From assembly GCF_038396755.1 (NCBI RefSeq), contig NZ_CP149822.1, positions 5,920,001 to 5,984,000 on the forward strand: a stretch of DNA of 64,000 nt, written 5' to 3'. This document shows positions 8,167 through 17,807 of the stretch, in pieces. Position 1 is the first letter of the stretch; each line of letters opens with the position of its first letter. The notes beneath the pieces are model-generated. The model had not been told where the DNA came from. It worked only from the letters and a program-made list of their open reading frames with translations, and searched no databases. Origin of the DNA: Chitinophaga pollutisoli (GTDB taxonomy: Bacteria; Bacteroidota; Bacteroidia; Chitinophagales; Chitinophagaceae). Both the position numbers and the translations under genes were made by a program.

Positions 8167-10128
8167 ATGTTCACTCTTCGCAATAAAAACTATCGGCCCC
8201 TGGCTGGATTTGCGGCCATGTTCCTGGCATTTTCCACCGGACTGCGGCTGGTATTACTGATCATCTCTTTCAAAAATGCGGATCTGACCATCCTTGCCTT
8301 CTTGCGTATCTTTGGTTTCGGGTTGCTGTTCGACATAGGTGTAGCGTCCTTTTTCCTGCTGCCATATGGGATGTACCTGCTGATTTTGCCTCCGCGCTGG
8401 AGCGGTAGCCTGCTCAACCGTATCGTTACGCCGGTGTTCTTTTTCTTAGGCACACTGATACTGATGTTTTCCTTCTTCGCCGAGTTCACTTTCTGGCTTG
8501 AATTTGAAAGCCGCTTCAATTTCATCGCCGTAGATTACCTGGTTTACACTTACGAAGTGGTCCGGAACATTAACGAATCTTATCCGCTGCCAGTCCTCAT
8601 CAGTTGCATGGTGGCTGTAACGGGCATTATCACCTGGGCATTCGCCTATTCAGGGATATTCCGTTCCGCATATTTCGGTGTTACGCCTTTTAGTAAACGG
8701 GCGGGATTTTTTATCGGATTATTGTCCGTCGCTGGTATCTATGCTACTTTTATCGGGAACGGGCTGCCGGAGCGCGGGCGTAATCGTTACCAGGATGAAC
8801 TGGCCAAAGCTGGAATCTACTCTTTCTTTTCCGCTTTCAGGAACAACGAGCTGAATTTCGACCACTTCTACTATTTGATGGATGATAAGGAAGCCTTCGC
8901 TACTATCCGGGACGCCCTGCAGGAGCCAAACAGCCAATTCCTGCGGGACGGGGCATCCATTTGGCGGCGTATCCGGAACAAAGGGCCGGAAATGCACCCC
9001 AACGTGATTCTCGTTACGATTGAAAGCCTGAGCGCTGACTTCCTGGCCCGTTTTGGGAACAGGCAGCACCTAACGCCAGTATTGGATTCATTAGCGAGGG
9101 AAAATGTTGTGTTCGACAGTATGTACGCTACAGGTACACGGACGGTCCGCGGGATGGAAGCACTATCTCTCGCTGTTCCTCCCACACCAGGCAGCAGCAT
9201 CGTGCGCCGCCCGGGAAACGCGAATCTCTCGACCGTAGGTGCCCTTTTCCGCTCCAAGGGATACACGACCAGTTTCCTTTACGGAGGAGATGGATTCTTT
9301 GACAACATGAATGCATTTTTCGGCAACAACGGGTATAATATCATCGACAAGGGCAGGAATTTGGTATTGGGCGACAGATTCAATGCTTCGCGGACACAAA
9401 TTCCAGATAGCCTGATTCACTTCAGCAATGCGTGGGGTATTTGTGACGAGGATCTCTATGCGGCCGTGATTCGTGACGCCGGAGAGCAATATCGGCGTGG
9501 CAAGCCCTTCTTCGACTTCGTCATGACAACCTCAAATCACCGCCCGTTCACGTATCCCGATGGTAAAGTTGGCTATCCTTCGGGATCCGGACGTGAGGGG
9601 GCCGTCCAGTACACAGATTACGCGATCGGTCAATTTTTGGAAGCCGCCCGGAAAGAACCCTGGTTTTCAAATACTGTCTTTGTTTTTGTGGCAGACCATT
9701 GCGCCAGCAGTGCTGGAAAGAACGAGATCGATGTCGCGAAATATCACATTCCTGCCATCATCTGTAATCTTCCGAACATGCATCCAGATTCCATTCAGCA
9801 ACGATGTTCCCAGATCGACCTGTTTCCTACATTATTTGGCCTGCTGTCCTGGAACTACAACAGCAATCTGTATGGCCTGGACGTGCGGCAGCCGGGATAC
9901 CATCCCCGCATTCTGCTAGGAACGTATCAAAAGCTGGCTTACATGGAAAATGACAGCATGATCATTCTGTCTCCGCAGCGGCGTGTTGAAACGATGCGTT
10001 ATTCAACGGTGAACGATAGCCAGTCACCAATACCGGCTGATGATAGGATCGTCCATAAAGCGACTGCATACTATCAAACTGCATACAGATTATTCAAGAA
10101 TGGAGGATTGAGAGAAGGTCGTCAGTGA
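8167..10128 (+). CDS. LtaS-like membrane phosphotransferase (sulfatase/alkaline phosphatase superfamily)
   Basis: The 653-residue protein has about five membrane helices in residues 10-205 and a large periplasmic domain from about 275. That domain carries the superfamily metal site: Glu286 in VILVTIESLS, the candidate nucleophile Thr326 in TGTRTVRGMEAL, and VFVFVADHCAS near the end. LtaS enzymes transfer glycerol phosphate; the related EptA group transfers phosphoethanolamine, and simple sequence reading cannot separate them here. As the fourth gene after a two-component system and a PAP2 phosphatase it probably decorates lipid A or another envelope polymer when the kinase is stimulated. Confidence 0.85.
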   Translation: MFTLRNKNYRPLAGFAAMFLAFSTGLRLVLLIISFKNADLTILAFLRIFGFGLLFDIGVASFFLLPYGMYLLILPPRWSGSLLNRIVTPVFFFLGTLILMFSFFAEFTFWLEFESRFNFIAVDYLVYTYEVVRNINESYPLPVLISCMVAVTGIITWAFAYSGIFRSAYFGVTPFSKRAGFFIGLLSVAGIYATFIGNGLPERGRNRYQDELAKAGIYSFFSAFRNNELNFDHFYYLMDDKEAFATIRDALQEPNSQFLRDGASIWRRIRNKGPEMHPNVILVTIESLSADFLARFGNRQHLTPVLDSLARENVVFDSMYATGTRTVRGMEALSLAVPPTPGSSIVRRPGNANLSTVGALFRSKGYTTSFLYGGDGFFDNMNAFFGNNGYNIIDKGRNLVLGDRFNASRTQIPDSLIHFSNAWGICDEDLYAAVIRDAGEQYRRGKPFFDFVMTTSNHRPFTYPDGKVGYPSGSGREGAVQYTDYAIGQFLEAARKEPWFSNTVFVFVADHCASSAGKNEIDVAKYHIPAIICNLPNMHPDSIQQRCSQIDLFPTLFGLLSWNYNSNLYGLDVRQPGYHPRILLGTYQKLAYMENDSMIILSPQRRVETMRYSTVNDSQSPIPADDRIVHKATAYYQTAYRLFKNGGLREGRQ

Positions 10129-10181
10129 GCGAAGTCCGGTTGCCGTATGCGGTTGCGAAGTCCATAAAAAATTGCAAGCCC

Positions 10182-10211
10182 AAAAGCGCAGGCCATCCGA
10201 CCTGCACTTTT
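10182..10211. terminator. Bidirectional hairpin terminator between convergent genes
   Basis: AAAAG-C-GCAGG pairs with CCTGC-A-CTTTT around an eight-base loop, with A and T tails on both sides. It lies between the convergent LtaS-like gene and the collagen-like gene. Confidence 0.65.
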
Positions 10212-10237
10212 CGGATTAATACCCGGATCAGCGACGG

Positions 10238-10804
10238 TTAATCTTTAAGCCCCAAATAAGCTTTAACCGCGCTATAATCGCTCCAGTTAACATCGGAGCC
10301 GGCGTGGCGGGCAGCCGTACCACCGGGTACAATCATATACCGGTGTTGAAGATACTTTTTACCGTTGGCAGTGTAGGTACTGGGATCCACGTTGGCATCT
10401 ATTGTCAGTTCGCCGGCGCTTGCCACAAACCGGATGACAAGCCCGCTCTGCTCCACATAAGGCAACGGTGCGATTACGGGGTCTGAGGCGTCATTTAAGT
10501 TGATGTATACTTTTACATCAGCGGTGGCCAGCAGCTGGGCGGTCAGTTTTGGTGCAGGGATAATGGCGTAAAAGCCAATCGTATCAACGGTGCCGCCGGA
10601 GGTATGAATGGTGTCTGCTTCATACATGACATCCAGCCAATCGGAGTAAATGATGCCGTTAGTGCCAGGCGTACCGGGATCACCTTTGTCACCTTTTTCG
10701 CCGGCAGTACCGGCTGGCCCGGCATCACCATCCTTGCCGCAGGCGCTCACCAGGAAAACAGCGGATACTAATAATATCAGCATCGGTAATTGGGATAATT
10801 TCAT
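10238..10804 (-). CDS. Collagen-like-repeat surface lipoprotein
   Basis: The 188-residue product has a lipoprotein signal (VSAVFLVSAC, Cys about residue 22). A short Gly-X-Y run follows directly (KDGDAGPAGTAGEKGDKGD, then PGTPGTNG), about nine triplets. Residues about 50-188 are beta-rich without a known enzyme motif. Bacteroidota encode many lipoproteins with this order (lipobox, collagen-like stalk, globular head), thought to be surface anchored. The stalk is short for the family. No neighbour points to a partner; the gene stands alone, convergent with the LtaS-like gene. Confidence 0.8.
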   Translation of the reverse strand: MKLSQLPMLILLVSAVFLVSACGKDGDAGPAGTAGEKGDKGDPGTPGTNGIIYSDWLDVMYEADTIHTSGGTVDTIGFYAIIPAPKLTAQLLATADVKVYINLNDASDPVIAPLPYVEQSGLVIRFVASAGELTIDANVDPSTYTANGKKYLQHRYMIVPGGTAARHAGSDVNWSDYSAVKAYLGLKD

Positions 10805-11034
10805 CTTGTTGTGGTTTTTAAAATGCTAAACAAAATAGGTAATTCCCCTTTCTAATTAACAACGATTTTCACCTCCTTCCACCCTGAAAATCACTTTTTA
10901 TCCTGCGTATGCTCCCGGAAACCGCTATGGATGCCGCCGGTATTAAAATAGCGATACGAAAATAAACCCAGACATATTAATAGGCGCCACTTGAAAGGTT
11001 TACGCACAAATTACCCGCGCTGGGGAGTGCCGCT

Positions 11035-11404
11035 ATGCGGGAAAACAGAACATTTTACCGCCTTTTTAAGTATAACACCAAAGTCGTCTCGGACAACATT
11101 AAAACCTATTCGCCGAAAAAAAGCCTGAATCAATACTTTTCTTTCCGAAAGAGGTAACCCAGCTGCGGCTTCGGCCGGAAATTGCCTGTCATCCCTCGTC
11201 GGACTCCATCCAGCTCCATCTGCTAAATTGGTTGGCGGATGAAATCAATTATCAGAAGGATCATGCGGCCTTAAGCTGTGCCGGCTCCACCGGGGGAAAG
11301 GTTTCAAGGTGAAAATCGGCTGTACGGTAGCCGAAATCCGATTTTTCCTGAAAACGTTTTGTGATACTGGCGTCGTGCTGAGCAATAAAAATTTAATCCC
11401 ATAG
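11035..11404 (+). pseudogene. Decayed or frameshifted ORF of unknown family
   Basis: Between two minus-strand genes the plus strand carries a protein-like frame that breaks twice. It begins MRENRTFYRLFKYNTKVV (an in-frame extension upstream, ERFTHKLPALGSAA, is also coding-like). It shifts at seven A (11116-11122) to PESILFFPKEVTQLRLRPEI and LLNWLADEINYQKDH. It shifts again at five G (11292-11296) to KIGCTVAEIRFFLKTFCDTG and ends at TAG 11402-11404. One extra base in each run would give about 122 residues. The family is not recognised. Both breaks fit the homopolymer pattern seen elsewhere in the window. Confidence 0.4.
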
Positions 11405-11457
11405 CGTTCCATCCCGCATTTCCCGACAGAAGTGTAACGGATCAAAGAGGGCACGTA

Positions 11458-12738
11458 CTAATGCTGGTGCCCGCCGGTGTTCGTCTGTTTGGCCAGTATA
11501 AAGAAGGCCCCCTTCACCACCACCTGCGCGCCTGCTGGAATCTCCTTCAGCGGGGTGACTTCCGTATATCCCACGTCCGTTGTGCCTTTGGCCACCGGGA
11601 TCCGCTCGAACGTCAGGCCGCTGGCCGGCGCCGCTTTTTCCGGCTCTTTATGGTCATGCGGCTCCGCGGCGTCGTGATCATGCTCTTCACCGCCTTCGTC
11701 GTGGTGGTCATGCGCGGCATGCGCATCGGTAACGATGAAGATGTAATCCTGGCCCTGATGGCTGACCAGCGCTTCCGTGGGCACGGTGGGAACAACGGCT
11801 TTTTCAAGGCTGATGAGAGCGGTAATGCCCATGCCGTCGATCAGGCCCGTTTTATCCCCTTTTACCATCGCGTGGACGCTGACGGCCTTGCTTTCGCCTT
11901 CGAATGAGGACCCCAGCGAGAAAATTTCCGCGTCGTATTCTTTACCGGGATTGTTCGTCAGCGTGAAGTGGATGAGCTGGCCCTTCCGGAGCCTGGGCAA
12001 ATCCTTCTCAAAAACGAACAAATCCAGGTGCAGCTGGCTGTTGTCGACCACTTCCGCCACCGTCGTATTCACATCCACCGCGCTGCCAAGGTTTACGGAA
12101 ATATTGCTGACAACGCCATTAATTGGGCTGCGCAGACTGATCACCGAAACCAGCTTGCCGGTGGATAGGTTGTCGGTATTAATACCCATCAGCCCGATCT
12201 GTTCTTTCAGCGCGGCACGGCGTGTCCGGAGTTCGGATAACGAGGATTCGGCGGCCTGGAGGTTTTTCAAAGCCCCGGCGTTTCCGCTCGTCAGTTCCTG
12301 CTGACGGGTCAGCTCCTGCTGCGCGAGTTGAATTTTGGGCTGGATGGCCAGGAACTCTTCCTGCAACATCAAAAATTGCGGATTGGCAATTGTGGCGATC
12401 ACCTGCCCCTTCGTTACCGTATTCCCCGTCTGCACCAGCAGCGATCTGATTACCCCGCTGTAAATGGAATGGATGGTAGCCCTGTTCTGATTTGGTACTT
12501 TCAGCACGCCATTCGCTTTCAGGGAAGCGGTCAGCTGTTTCCGCTCAATGTTACCCAGCCGGACGCCGATACTTTTCATTTGTTCGTTGGTGAGGGAAGC
12601 CGTGTTTTCACTTTCATGTTCGTGTTCATGCGCTTCGCCCCCACTTTCGGCTGGACGCTCCTGTCCGCCTTTGCCTGCACATGAAATGAGGGTAGCTGAT
12701 AAGGAAAAATAAACCAGGAAAATCAATATTCTGTTCAT
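11458..12738 (-). CDS. RND efflux periplasmic adaptor with His-rich segments (CzcB-like)
   Basis: The 426-residue lipoprotein (lipobox TLISC) is the membrane-fusion subunit of a heavy-metal RND pump. After the lipobox comes a His/Glu stretch (GGEAHEHEHESE), then the hairpin and lipoyl-like halves (residues about 75-230) and beta-barrel. A second His-rich insertion near residues 345-375 (AHDHHDEGGEEHDHD) is typical of CzcB-type adaptors that bind Zn, Co or Cd. It starts 16 bases after the CzcA-TolC gene, so both are one operon. The His runs suggest a divalent-cation pump rather than a drug pump. Confidence 0.9.
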   Translation of the reverse strand: MNRILIFLVYFSLSATLISCAGKGGQERPAESGGEAHEHEHESENTASLTNEQMKSIGVRLGNIERKQLTASLKANGVLKVPNQNRATIHSIYSGVIRSLLVQTGNTVTKGQVIATIANPQFLMLQEEFLAIQPKIQLAQQELTRQQELTSGNAGALKNLQAAESSLSELRTRRAALKEQIGLMGINTDNLSTGKLVSVISLRSPINGVVSNISVNLGSAVDVNTTVAEVVDNSQLHLDLFVFEKDLPRLRKGQLIHFTLTNNPGKEYDAEIFSLGSSFEGESKAVSVHAMVKGDKTGLIDGMGITALISLEKAVVPTVPTEALVSHQGQDYIFIVTDAHAAHDHHDEGGEEHDHDAAEPHDHKEPEKAAPASGLTFERIPVAKGTTDVGYTEVTPLKEIPAGAQVVVKGAFFILAKQTNTGGHQH

Positions 12739-12754
12739 CTGAATCGGATTGATA

Positions 12755-15700
12755 TTATTGATGGATGAAATAGTTATAGTTAATGACAGACTGATTGTAG
12801 GTATTCAGGTTGTCGAGGTAATTGCGCTGGATGTCGATGGCCTGGGAAAGGAATTGTGATAATTCCGCGAAACTGATTTCACCGGCGCGGTAAGCCAGCG
12901 TGGCGGCTTTCAGGATCTCATTGGCCTGGCTTAAACCGGTAGTTTCATAAAACTTCAGCATGCTGGCGTTCTTCTCCACTTCTTTCCACGCATTGGCGCG
13001 CTGCGTATTGAAGACCTGCAGATTGTATGCGAATTGCTTCTCCCGGACACTGGTTTCCGCCCTGGCCACCCGCACCTTATTTTTATAGGAACCGGCGCCC
13101 AGCAGCGGAAACGACGCCGTAACGGAGAATCCCGTAAATGGATCATTCAAACCATACAGCCGCTGGCTGAAGAACCTGCCGGAAAACTCCGGCATATTTT
13201 CATTCCGCGCCACGGCTACGCCCGCTTGCGCAATGGACACGTTCTGGCGTTCAAGCTGTATAACGGGATGCAGGCTGTCGGCCAGCCACTGCGGGACCGG
13301 AAGCTTCTCCAGCGGCTCATCAACCGGCAGGGTGCTTTCTTCCGTATTCAACACCTGGCGAAGGAGCGCCTGTTGCATCTGGATATCCTTATCCGCCTGC
13401 GCGATTTGCGCTTCCAGTTCCTTCAGCCGCACCATAGCGGCGATGCTGTCGAGGCCTGGACTGTCGCCGGTTTTGACTTTTAATCGGGCCGCATCCGAGA
13501 GCGACCTGTAAATGCTGTCGAGCCGCTGGAAAAGAGCGCGTTTGTCTTGCAGAAACCATAACTGATAATATATGCTACGGACTTCCCGCTTCACGTCGGC
13601 ATCAATTACTGCGGCATTCACCTGCGCATATTTCAGTTGTTCGCCGTACAATTTTTTCTGGGACGAATAGAGCCCGGGCCATGCGACGCCCTGGGAAACG
13701 CCGATTTTGAGGATGCCGGTTTTATCACTGGGGCGGTAGTCTTCATTCTCAGCAAATATTCCTGTTTTGGGCAGCAGGCTGGCGGTTCTGACCTGCGCTT
13801 TCCCTTTGCCGATCATTTCCTGACCTACTGCGTATTGCAGGTTCCCTTTGGCTGCTTGCATGACTTCCTGGATGGTAGCGCGTTTACCGGGCGCTTCCTG
13901 CGCGCGGGCGCTCACGCTCGTCAGGGAAACGGCAGTGAACAGTAGGATCATGGTGGCGGAAGGCTTCAGTTTCATGCCGCCGCCTTTCCCGGAAAACAGG
14001 ATGTAGATCAGGGGCAATACCACCAATGTCAGGAATGTGGCGGATACGAGCCCGCCGATGACAACGGTGGCCAGCGGTTTCTGCACTTCCGCCCCGGCGC
14101 CGGTGGACAGAGCCATGGGGATAAAGCCGAAAGAAGCCACGGTAGCTGTCATCAACACCGGCCGCAGCCTGATTTTGGTGCCTTCGAGCACCCGGGCGAT
14201 TACGTCGTTCATACCTTCTTTTTCGAGTTGATTGAATGTGCTGATCAGCACGATGCCGTTCAATACCGCCACGCCAAAAAGCGCGATGAACCCAACGCCG
14301 GCGGAGATGCTGAAGGGCATGCCCCGCAACAGCAGCGCCAACACCCCGCCGATGGCGCTCATGGGAATGGCGGTGAATATGAGGGCCGCTTCCTTAAACG
14401 ATCGGAAAGTAAAATAGAGCAGCATGAAAATCAGCGCCAGCGATACCGGTACGGCAATGCGCAGCCTGGCCGAGGCTTCCTGCAGATTTTCGAAGGTGCC
14501 GCCGTAGGTCAGGTAGTAGCCAGTGGGCAGCAGCCTGGTCGCGGAGAGCTTTTCCTGTATCTCTTTCACCACGCTTTCCACATCCCGGTCGCGCACATTG
14601 AAACCCACCACGACCCTGCGTTTCCCTTCTTCCCGGCTGATCTGCGCGGGACCTTCCTTAACCGCCACGGTAGCGATCTGGTCGAGGGGAATCTGGTTGC
14701 CGTCGGGCAACGCGATATAGAGATTGCTGACATCTTCGATAGAACTGCGGTGGGCGCTGTCCAGCCGTACTACCAGGTCGAATTTCCTTTCATTCTCAAA
14801 AACCACGCTGGCGGCTTTTCCGGCGAAAGCGGTGCTGACGGTCGTGTTGATATCGGAAATGTTCAATCCGTACCCCGCGATTTTGGCGCGGTCGTAAGCG
14901 ATGGTAATCTGCGGGAGTCCGGTTGTGCGTTCTATTTGCGGCGCAGTGGCGCCTTTGACGCCCTGCACTACCGCCGCCACTTTGGGCGCGAGCATGGCGA
15001 GCGTGTCGATGTTTTCACCGAATATTTTGATGGCTACGTCCTGGCGAACGCCTGTCATCAGTTCGTTGAACCGCATCTGGATGGGTTGGGACGCTTCGAA
15101 GAAAACGCCGGGGATCACTTCCAGCTTCTCCAGCATGCGTTCCGCCAGCTCGGCGTAGCTTTCATCGGAATCCCATTCTTTTTGCGGTTTGAGGGTGATG
15201 ATCAGGTCGGAAGCTTCCGGCGGCATGGGGTCTGTTGGCACTTCCGCCGTGCCGGTTTTGCCTACCACCATTTTTACCTCCGGGAACGATTTGATGATCC
15301 GGCTCGCTTGCATGGAAGTTTCGATGCTTTGCGACAAGGAAGAACCCTGCGGAAGAATGCAATGGAATGCGTAATCCCCTTCCTGGAGCTGCGGGATGAA
15401 CTCCCCTCCCATCCTGCTGAAAATCAAAAACGCAACCGCCATAAAAAACATGGCGATGCCGACAACAAGATATTTGAATTTAATGGCGGCGCGAAGCAGC
15501 GGCGCATATTGGCGTTGGAAGAAGTCCATCATCCTGTCTGCGAAAGTCCTTTTACCGGGGAATTGCTTCGGGAGTATCAAAGCCGACATCATGGGGATGT
15601 AAGTCAGGGAAAGAATGAGCGCGCCCAGGATGGCGAAGCCCACCGTTTGCGCCATGGGGCGGAACATCTTGCCTTCGATGCCCACCAGCGACAAAATGGG

Positions 15701-17080
15701 AATGTAAACGATCAGGATGATGATTTCGCCGAATGCGGCGCTATTCCGGATTTTGGATGCGGAGAGGAAAACTTCTTCATCCATTTCCGCCTGCGTCATC
15801 CTCACCTGCGATTTCCGTAAACCGAGATGGTGCATCGTAGCCTCCACGATGATCACGGCTCCATCCACGATCAGCCCGAAATCAATGGCGCCAAGGCTCA
15901 TGAGGTTGGCACTCACGCCGAAGAGGTTCATCATCCCCAGCGCAAACAACATGGACAATGGGATGGCGGACGCGACGATCAGTCCGGCGCGCATGTTGCC
16001 AAGGAAAACCACCAACACGAAAATCACGATGAGTGCGCCTTCTATCAGATTGGTTTTTACGGTATTGATCGCGCGGTCCACAAGCCCTGTGCGGTCGGCA
16101 TACGCTTCGATCTCGATGTCTTCTGGCAGGGAAGCCTTGATGGTTTCCATCTTTTCCTTTACCCGTGCCACCACTTCGGCGCTGTTGGCGCCTTTAAGCA
16201 TCATCACGATACCGCCGACGGCTTCTTTGTCGCCGTTATAGGTAAGCGCTCCGTAACGCACCGCGCTGCCGAGGCGCACCTCCGCCACGTTCTTTACCAG
16301 TACAGGAATGCCGTTAACGTTCTTAACGACGATATTGCCGATGTCTTCCAGGTTGGTCACGAGCCCGATCCCGCGGATGAAATAAGCGTTCGGTTTTTTG
16401 TCGATGTAAGCACCGCCGGTGTTTTCGTTGTTGGTTTGGAGTGCGGTGAAAATTTCCGGGATGCTGACATTCAGCGCTTTGAGGCGCGCGGGATTCACCG
16501 CCACTTCATATTGCTTCACCAATCCGCCGAAGCTGTTCACTTCTGCGATCCCGGGCGTGCCGTAAAGCTGGCGGGCTACGATCCAGTCCTGCATGGTACG
16601 CAGGTCCATCGCGGAATATTTTTCCTCGCTTCCTTTTTTGGGGTGGATGATGTACTGGTAGATTTCGCCCAGGCCGGTGCTTACTGGCGCCAGTTCCGGT
16701 GTACCCATGCCGCGGGGGATTTTTTCTTCCGCCTCTTTCAGTTTTTCGTTGATTAGCTGTCGTGCGAAATAAATATCGATATCGTCATGAAAAACGACGG
16801 TGATGACAGATAAACCGAACCGGGAAATAGACCGCATTTCTTCCAGGTTGGGAAGGTTGGCCAGGCTTTGCTCGATGGGATAAGTGATCAGCTGTTCCAC
16901 TTCCTGGGATGCAAGCGTGGGCGCGCGGGTGATGATCTGGACCTGGTTGTTGGTGATGTCAGGGACTGCGTCGATGGGCAACCGGCCGGCGCTCCATATG
17001 CCCCAGGCCACCAGCGCCAGCGTCATCATTCCAATAATCAGTTTATTCTTTATGGAAAAACTAATGATTCTGCTTAGCAT
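12755..17080 (-). CDS. CzcA/CusA-family heavy-metal RND transporter fused to a TolC-like outer membrane factor
   Basis: Residues 1 to about 1030 are a full HME-RND pump with the first helix, two periplasmic loops, and the proton-relay motif DFGLIVDGAVIIVEA (Asp, Asp, Glu as in CzcA). The chain then continues through a 13th hydrophobic segment beginning at Met1036 (MKLKPSATMILLFTAVSLTS, then VSARAQ) into a TolC-family domain of about 380 residues. The join looks like a signal peptide with a cleavage site, so the outer membrane factor may be released after export. RND-OMF fusions of this length are common in Bacteroidota. It is transcribed with DUF6660 upstream and the adaptor downstream. Confidence 0.92.
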   Translation of the reverse strand: MLSRIISFSIKNKLIIGMMTLALVAWGIWSAGRLPIDAVPDITNNQVQIITRAPTLASQEVEQLITYPIEQSLANLPNLEEMRSISRFGLSVITVVFHDDIDIYFARQLINEKLKEAEEKIPRGMGTPELAPVSTGLGEIYQYIIHPKKGSEEKYSAMDLRTMQDWIVARQLYGTPGIAEVNSFGGLVKQYEVAVNPARLKALNVSIPEIFTALQTNNENTGGAYIDKKPNAYFIRGIGLVTNLEDIGNIVVKNVNGIPVLVKNVAEVRLGSAVRYGALTYNGDKEAVGGIVMMLKGANSAEVVARVKEKMETIKASLPEDIEIEAYADRTGLVDRAINTVKTNLIEGALIVIFVLVVFLGNMRAGLIVASAIPLSMLFALGMMNLFGVSANLMSLGAIDFGLIVDGAVIIVEATMHHLGLRKSQVRMTQAEMDEEVFLSASKIRNSAAFGEIIILIVYIPILSLVGIEGKMFRPMAQTVGFAILGALILSLTYIPMMSALILPKQFPGKRTFADRMMDFFQRQYAPLLRAAIKFKYLVVGIAMFFMAVAFLIFSRMGGEFIPQLQEGDYAFHCILPQGSSLSQSIETSMQASRIIKSFPEVKMVVGKTGTAEVPTDPMPPEASDLIITLKPQKEWDSDESYAELAERMLEKLEVIPGVFFEASQPIQMRFNELMTGVRQDVAIKIFGENIDTLAMLAPKVAAVVQGVKGATAPQIERTTGLPQITIAYDRAKIAGYGLNISDINTTVSTAFAGKAASVVFENERKFDLVVRLDSAHRSSIEDVSNLYIALPDGNQIPLDQIATVAVKEGPAQISREEGKRRVVVGFNVRDRDVESVVKEIQEKLSATRLLPTGYYLTYGGTFENLQEASARLRIAVPVSLALIFMLLYFTFRSFKEAALIFTAIPMSAIGGVLALLLRGMPFSISAGVGFIALFGVAVLNGIVLISTFNQLEKEGMNDVIARVLEGTKIRLRPVLMTATVASFGFIPMALSTGAGAEVQKPLATVVIGGLVSATFLTLVVLPLIYILFSGKGGGMKLKPSATMILLFTAVSLTSVSARAQEAPGKRATIQEVMQAAKGNLQYAVGQEMIGKGKAQVRTASLLPKTGIFAENEDYRPSDKTGILKIGVSQGVAWPGLYSSQKKLYGEQLKYAQVNAAVIDADVKREVRSIYYQLWFLQDKRALFQRLDSIYRSLSDAARLKVKTGDSPGLDSIAAMVRLKELEAQIAQADKDIQMQQALLRQVLNTEESTLPVDEPLEKLPVPQWLADSLHPVIQLERQNVSIAQAGVAVARNENMPEFSGRFFSQRLYGLNDPFTGFSVTASFPLLGAGSYKNKVRVARAETSVREKQFAYNLQVFNTQRANAWKEVEKNASMLKFYETTGLSQANEILKAATLAYRAGEISFAELSQFLSQAIDIQRNYLDNLNTYNQSVINYNYFIHQ

Positions 17081-17296
17081 GTATGTACGAATGGTTAGTT
17101 ATGATAGATGTAGCAACAGCACACCGTTCCGCCAGTGCCGGTATCATCGGAGCTGCCGATTGGAAACTTTACTTCCCGTAAGACACACTGTTTCCTGCAT
17201 TCCATACCGGAAAAGGGCATGACATGGAATTACGCCCGCCTCATTTTCGGGTGCGGAAATGATCAATTAAGAAAACGGCAGCTGGAACGGCTGAGA

Positions 17297-17632
17297 TTAA
17301 GCCAGTTGGGGAGGTTGGAATATCGGGAAGGATTGCTCCGGATAAGATTGGCTATGATAGCAATTGTAAGCAGATAGTGCACCAGGTACGGAAAGATCGA
17401 CACTAACATGTTGGTGCACGAATGTTACGACAGAACAGCAGGAACAAACGCAAAGCGGTGAACAGCCATCGCTATGATGGCTATGATGGTTGTCAGCTTC
17501 TTCCTGCACGGTGCTGTACTGATCATGCGCATCTGCACCGCCGTTCATGCCTAAACCCTGGTCTGCACAAGGGATACAGCTCAGGATAAGCATCACGAAA
17601 GATAATATGACGGCAACATATCGCATGTTCAC
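17297..17632 (-). CDS. DUF6660-type small Cys/His-rich exported protein
   Basis: The 111-residue product has a signal-like N-terminus (YVAVILSFVMLILSCIPCAD). A His-rich patch (NNHHSHHSDG-like, here DNHHSHHSDGC) follows, then CSPLCVCSCCSVV with four more Cys. Proteins of this DUF6660 type sit beside metal efflux genes in Chitinophagaceae. A metal-binding role is likely from Cys and His content but unproven. It lies 216 bases upstream of the CzcA-TolC gene on the same strand and is probably first in the efflux operon. Confidence 0.75.
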   Translation of the reverse strand: MNMRYVAVILSFVMLILSCIPCADQGLGMNGGADAHDQYSTVQEEADNHHSHHSDGCSPLCVCSCCSVVTFVHQHVSVDLSVPGALSAYNCYHSQSYPEQSFPIFQPPQLA

Positions 17633-17807
17633 AAAACTATCGAATTCCGGATGAATTAAACACCGGTATACATAGGAAAATTAATGAAGGCGTGTTGCAT
17701 TTATGTGTGCATCGGATTGATTATCAATTTATTGTTGTATGTTTTCACAGGGAAGATTATCCTGATGATGAACCTGGTATTGCAGACATGTTGCAGTAGC
17801 CGGCATT

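Noticed and set aside
14228..15820. Plus-strand open frame of 530 codons inside the first CzcA-TolC gene
   Set aside because: It is antisense to a clear RND pump, His/Gln/Arg-rich without any domain, and produced by the third-position GC bias of the real gene.
15827..16756. Plus-strand frame of 309 codons inside the same pump gene
   Set aside because: Same antisense artefact; His-rich sequence is a mirror of Asp/Val/Met-rich membrane segments, not a metal-binding protein.
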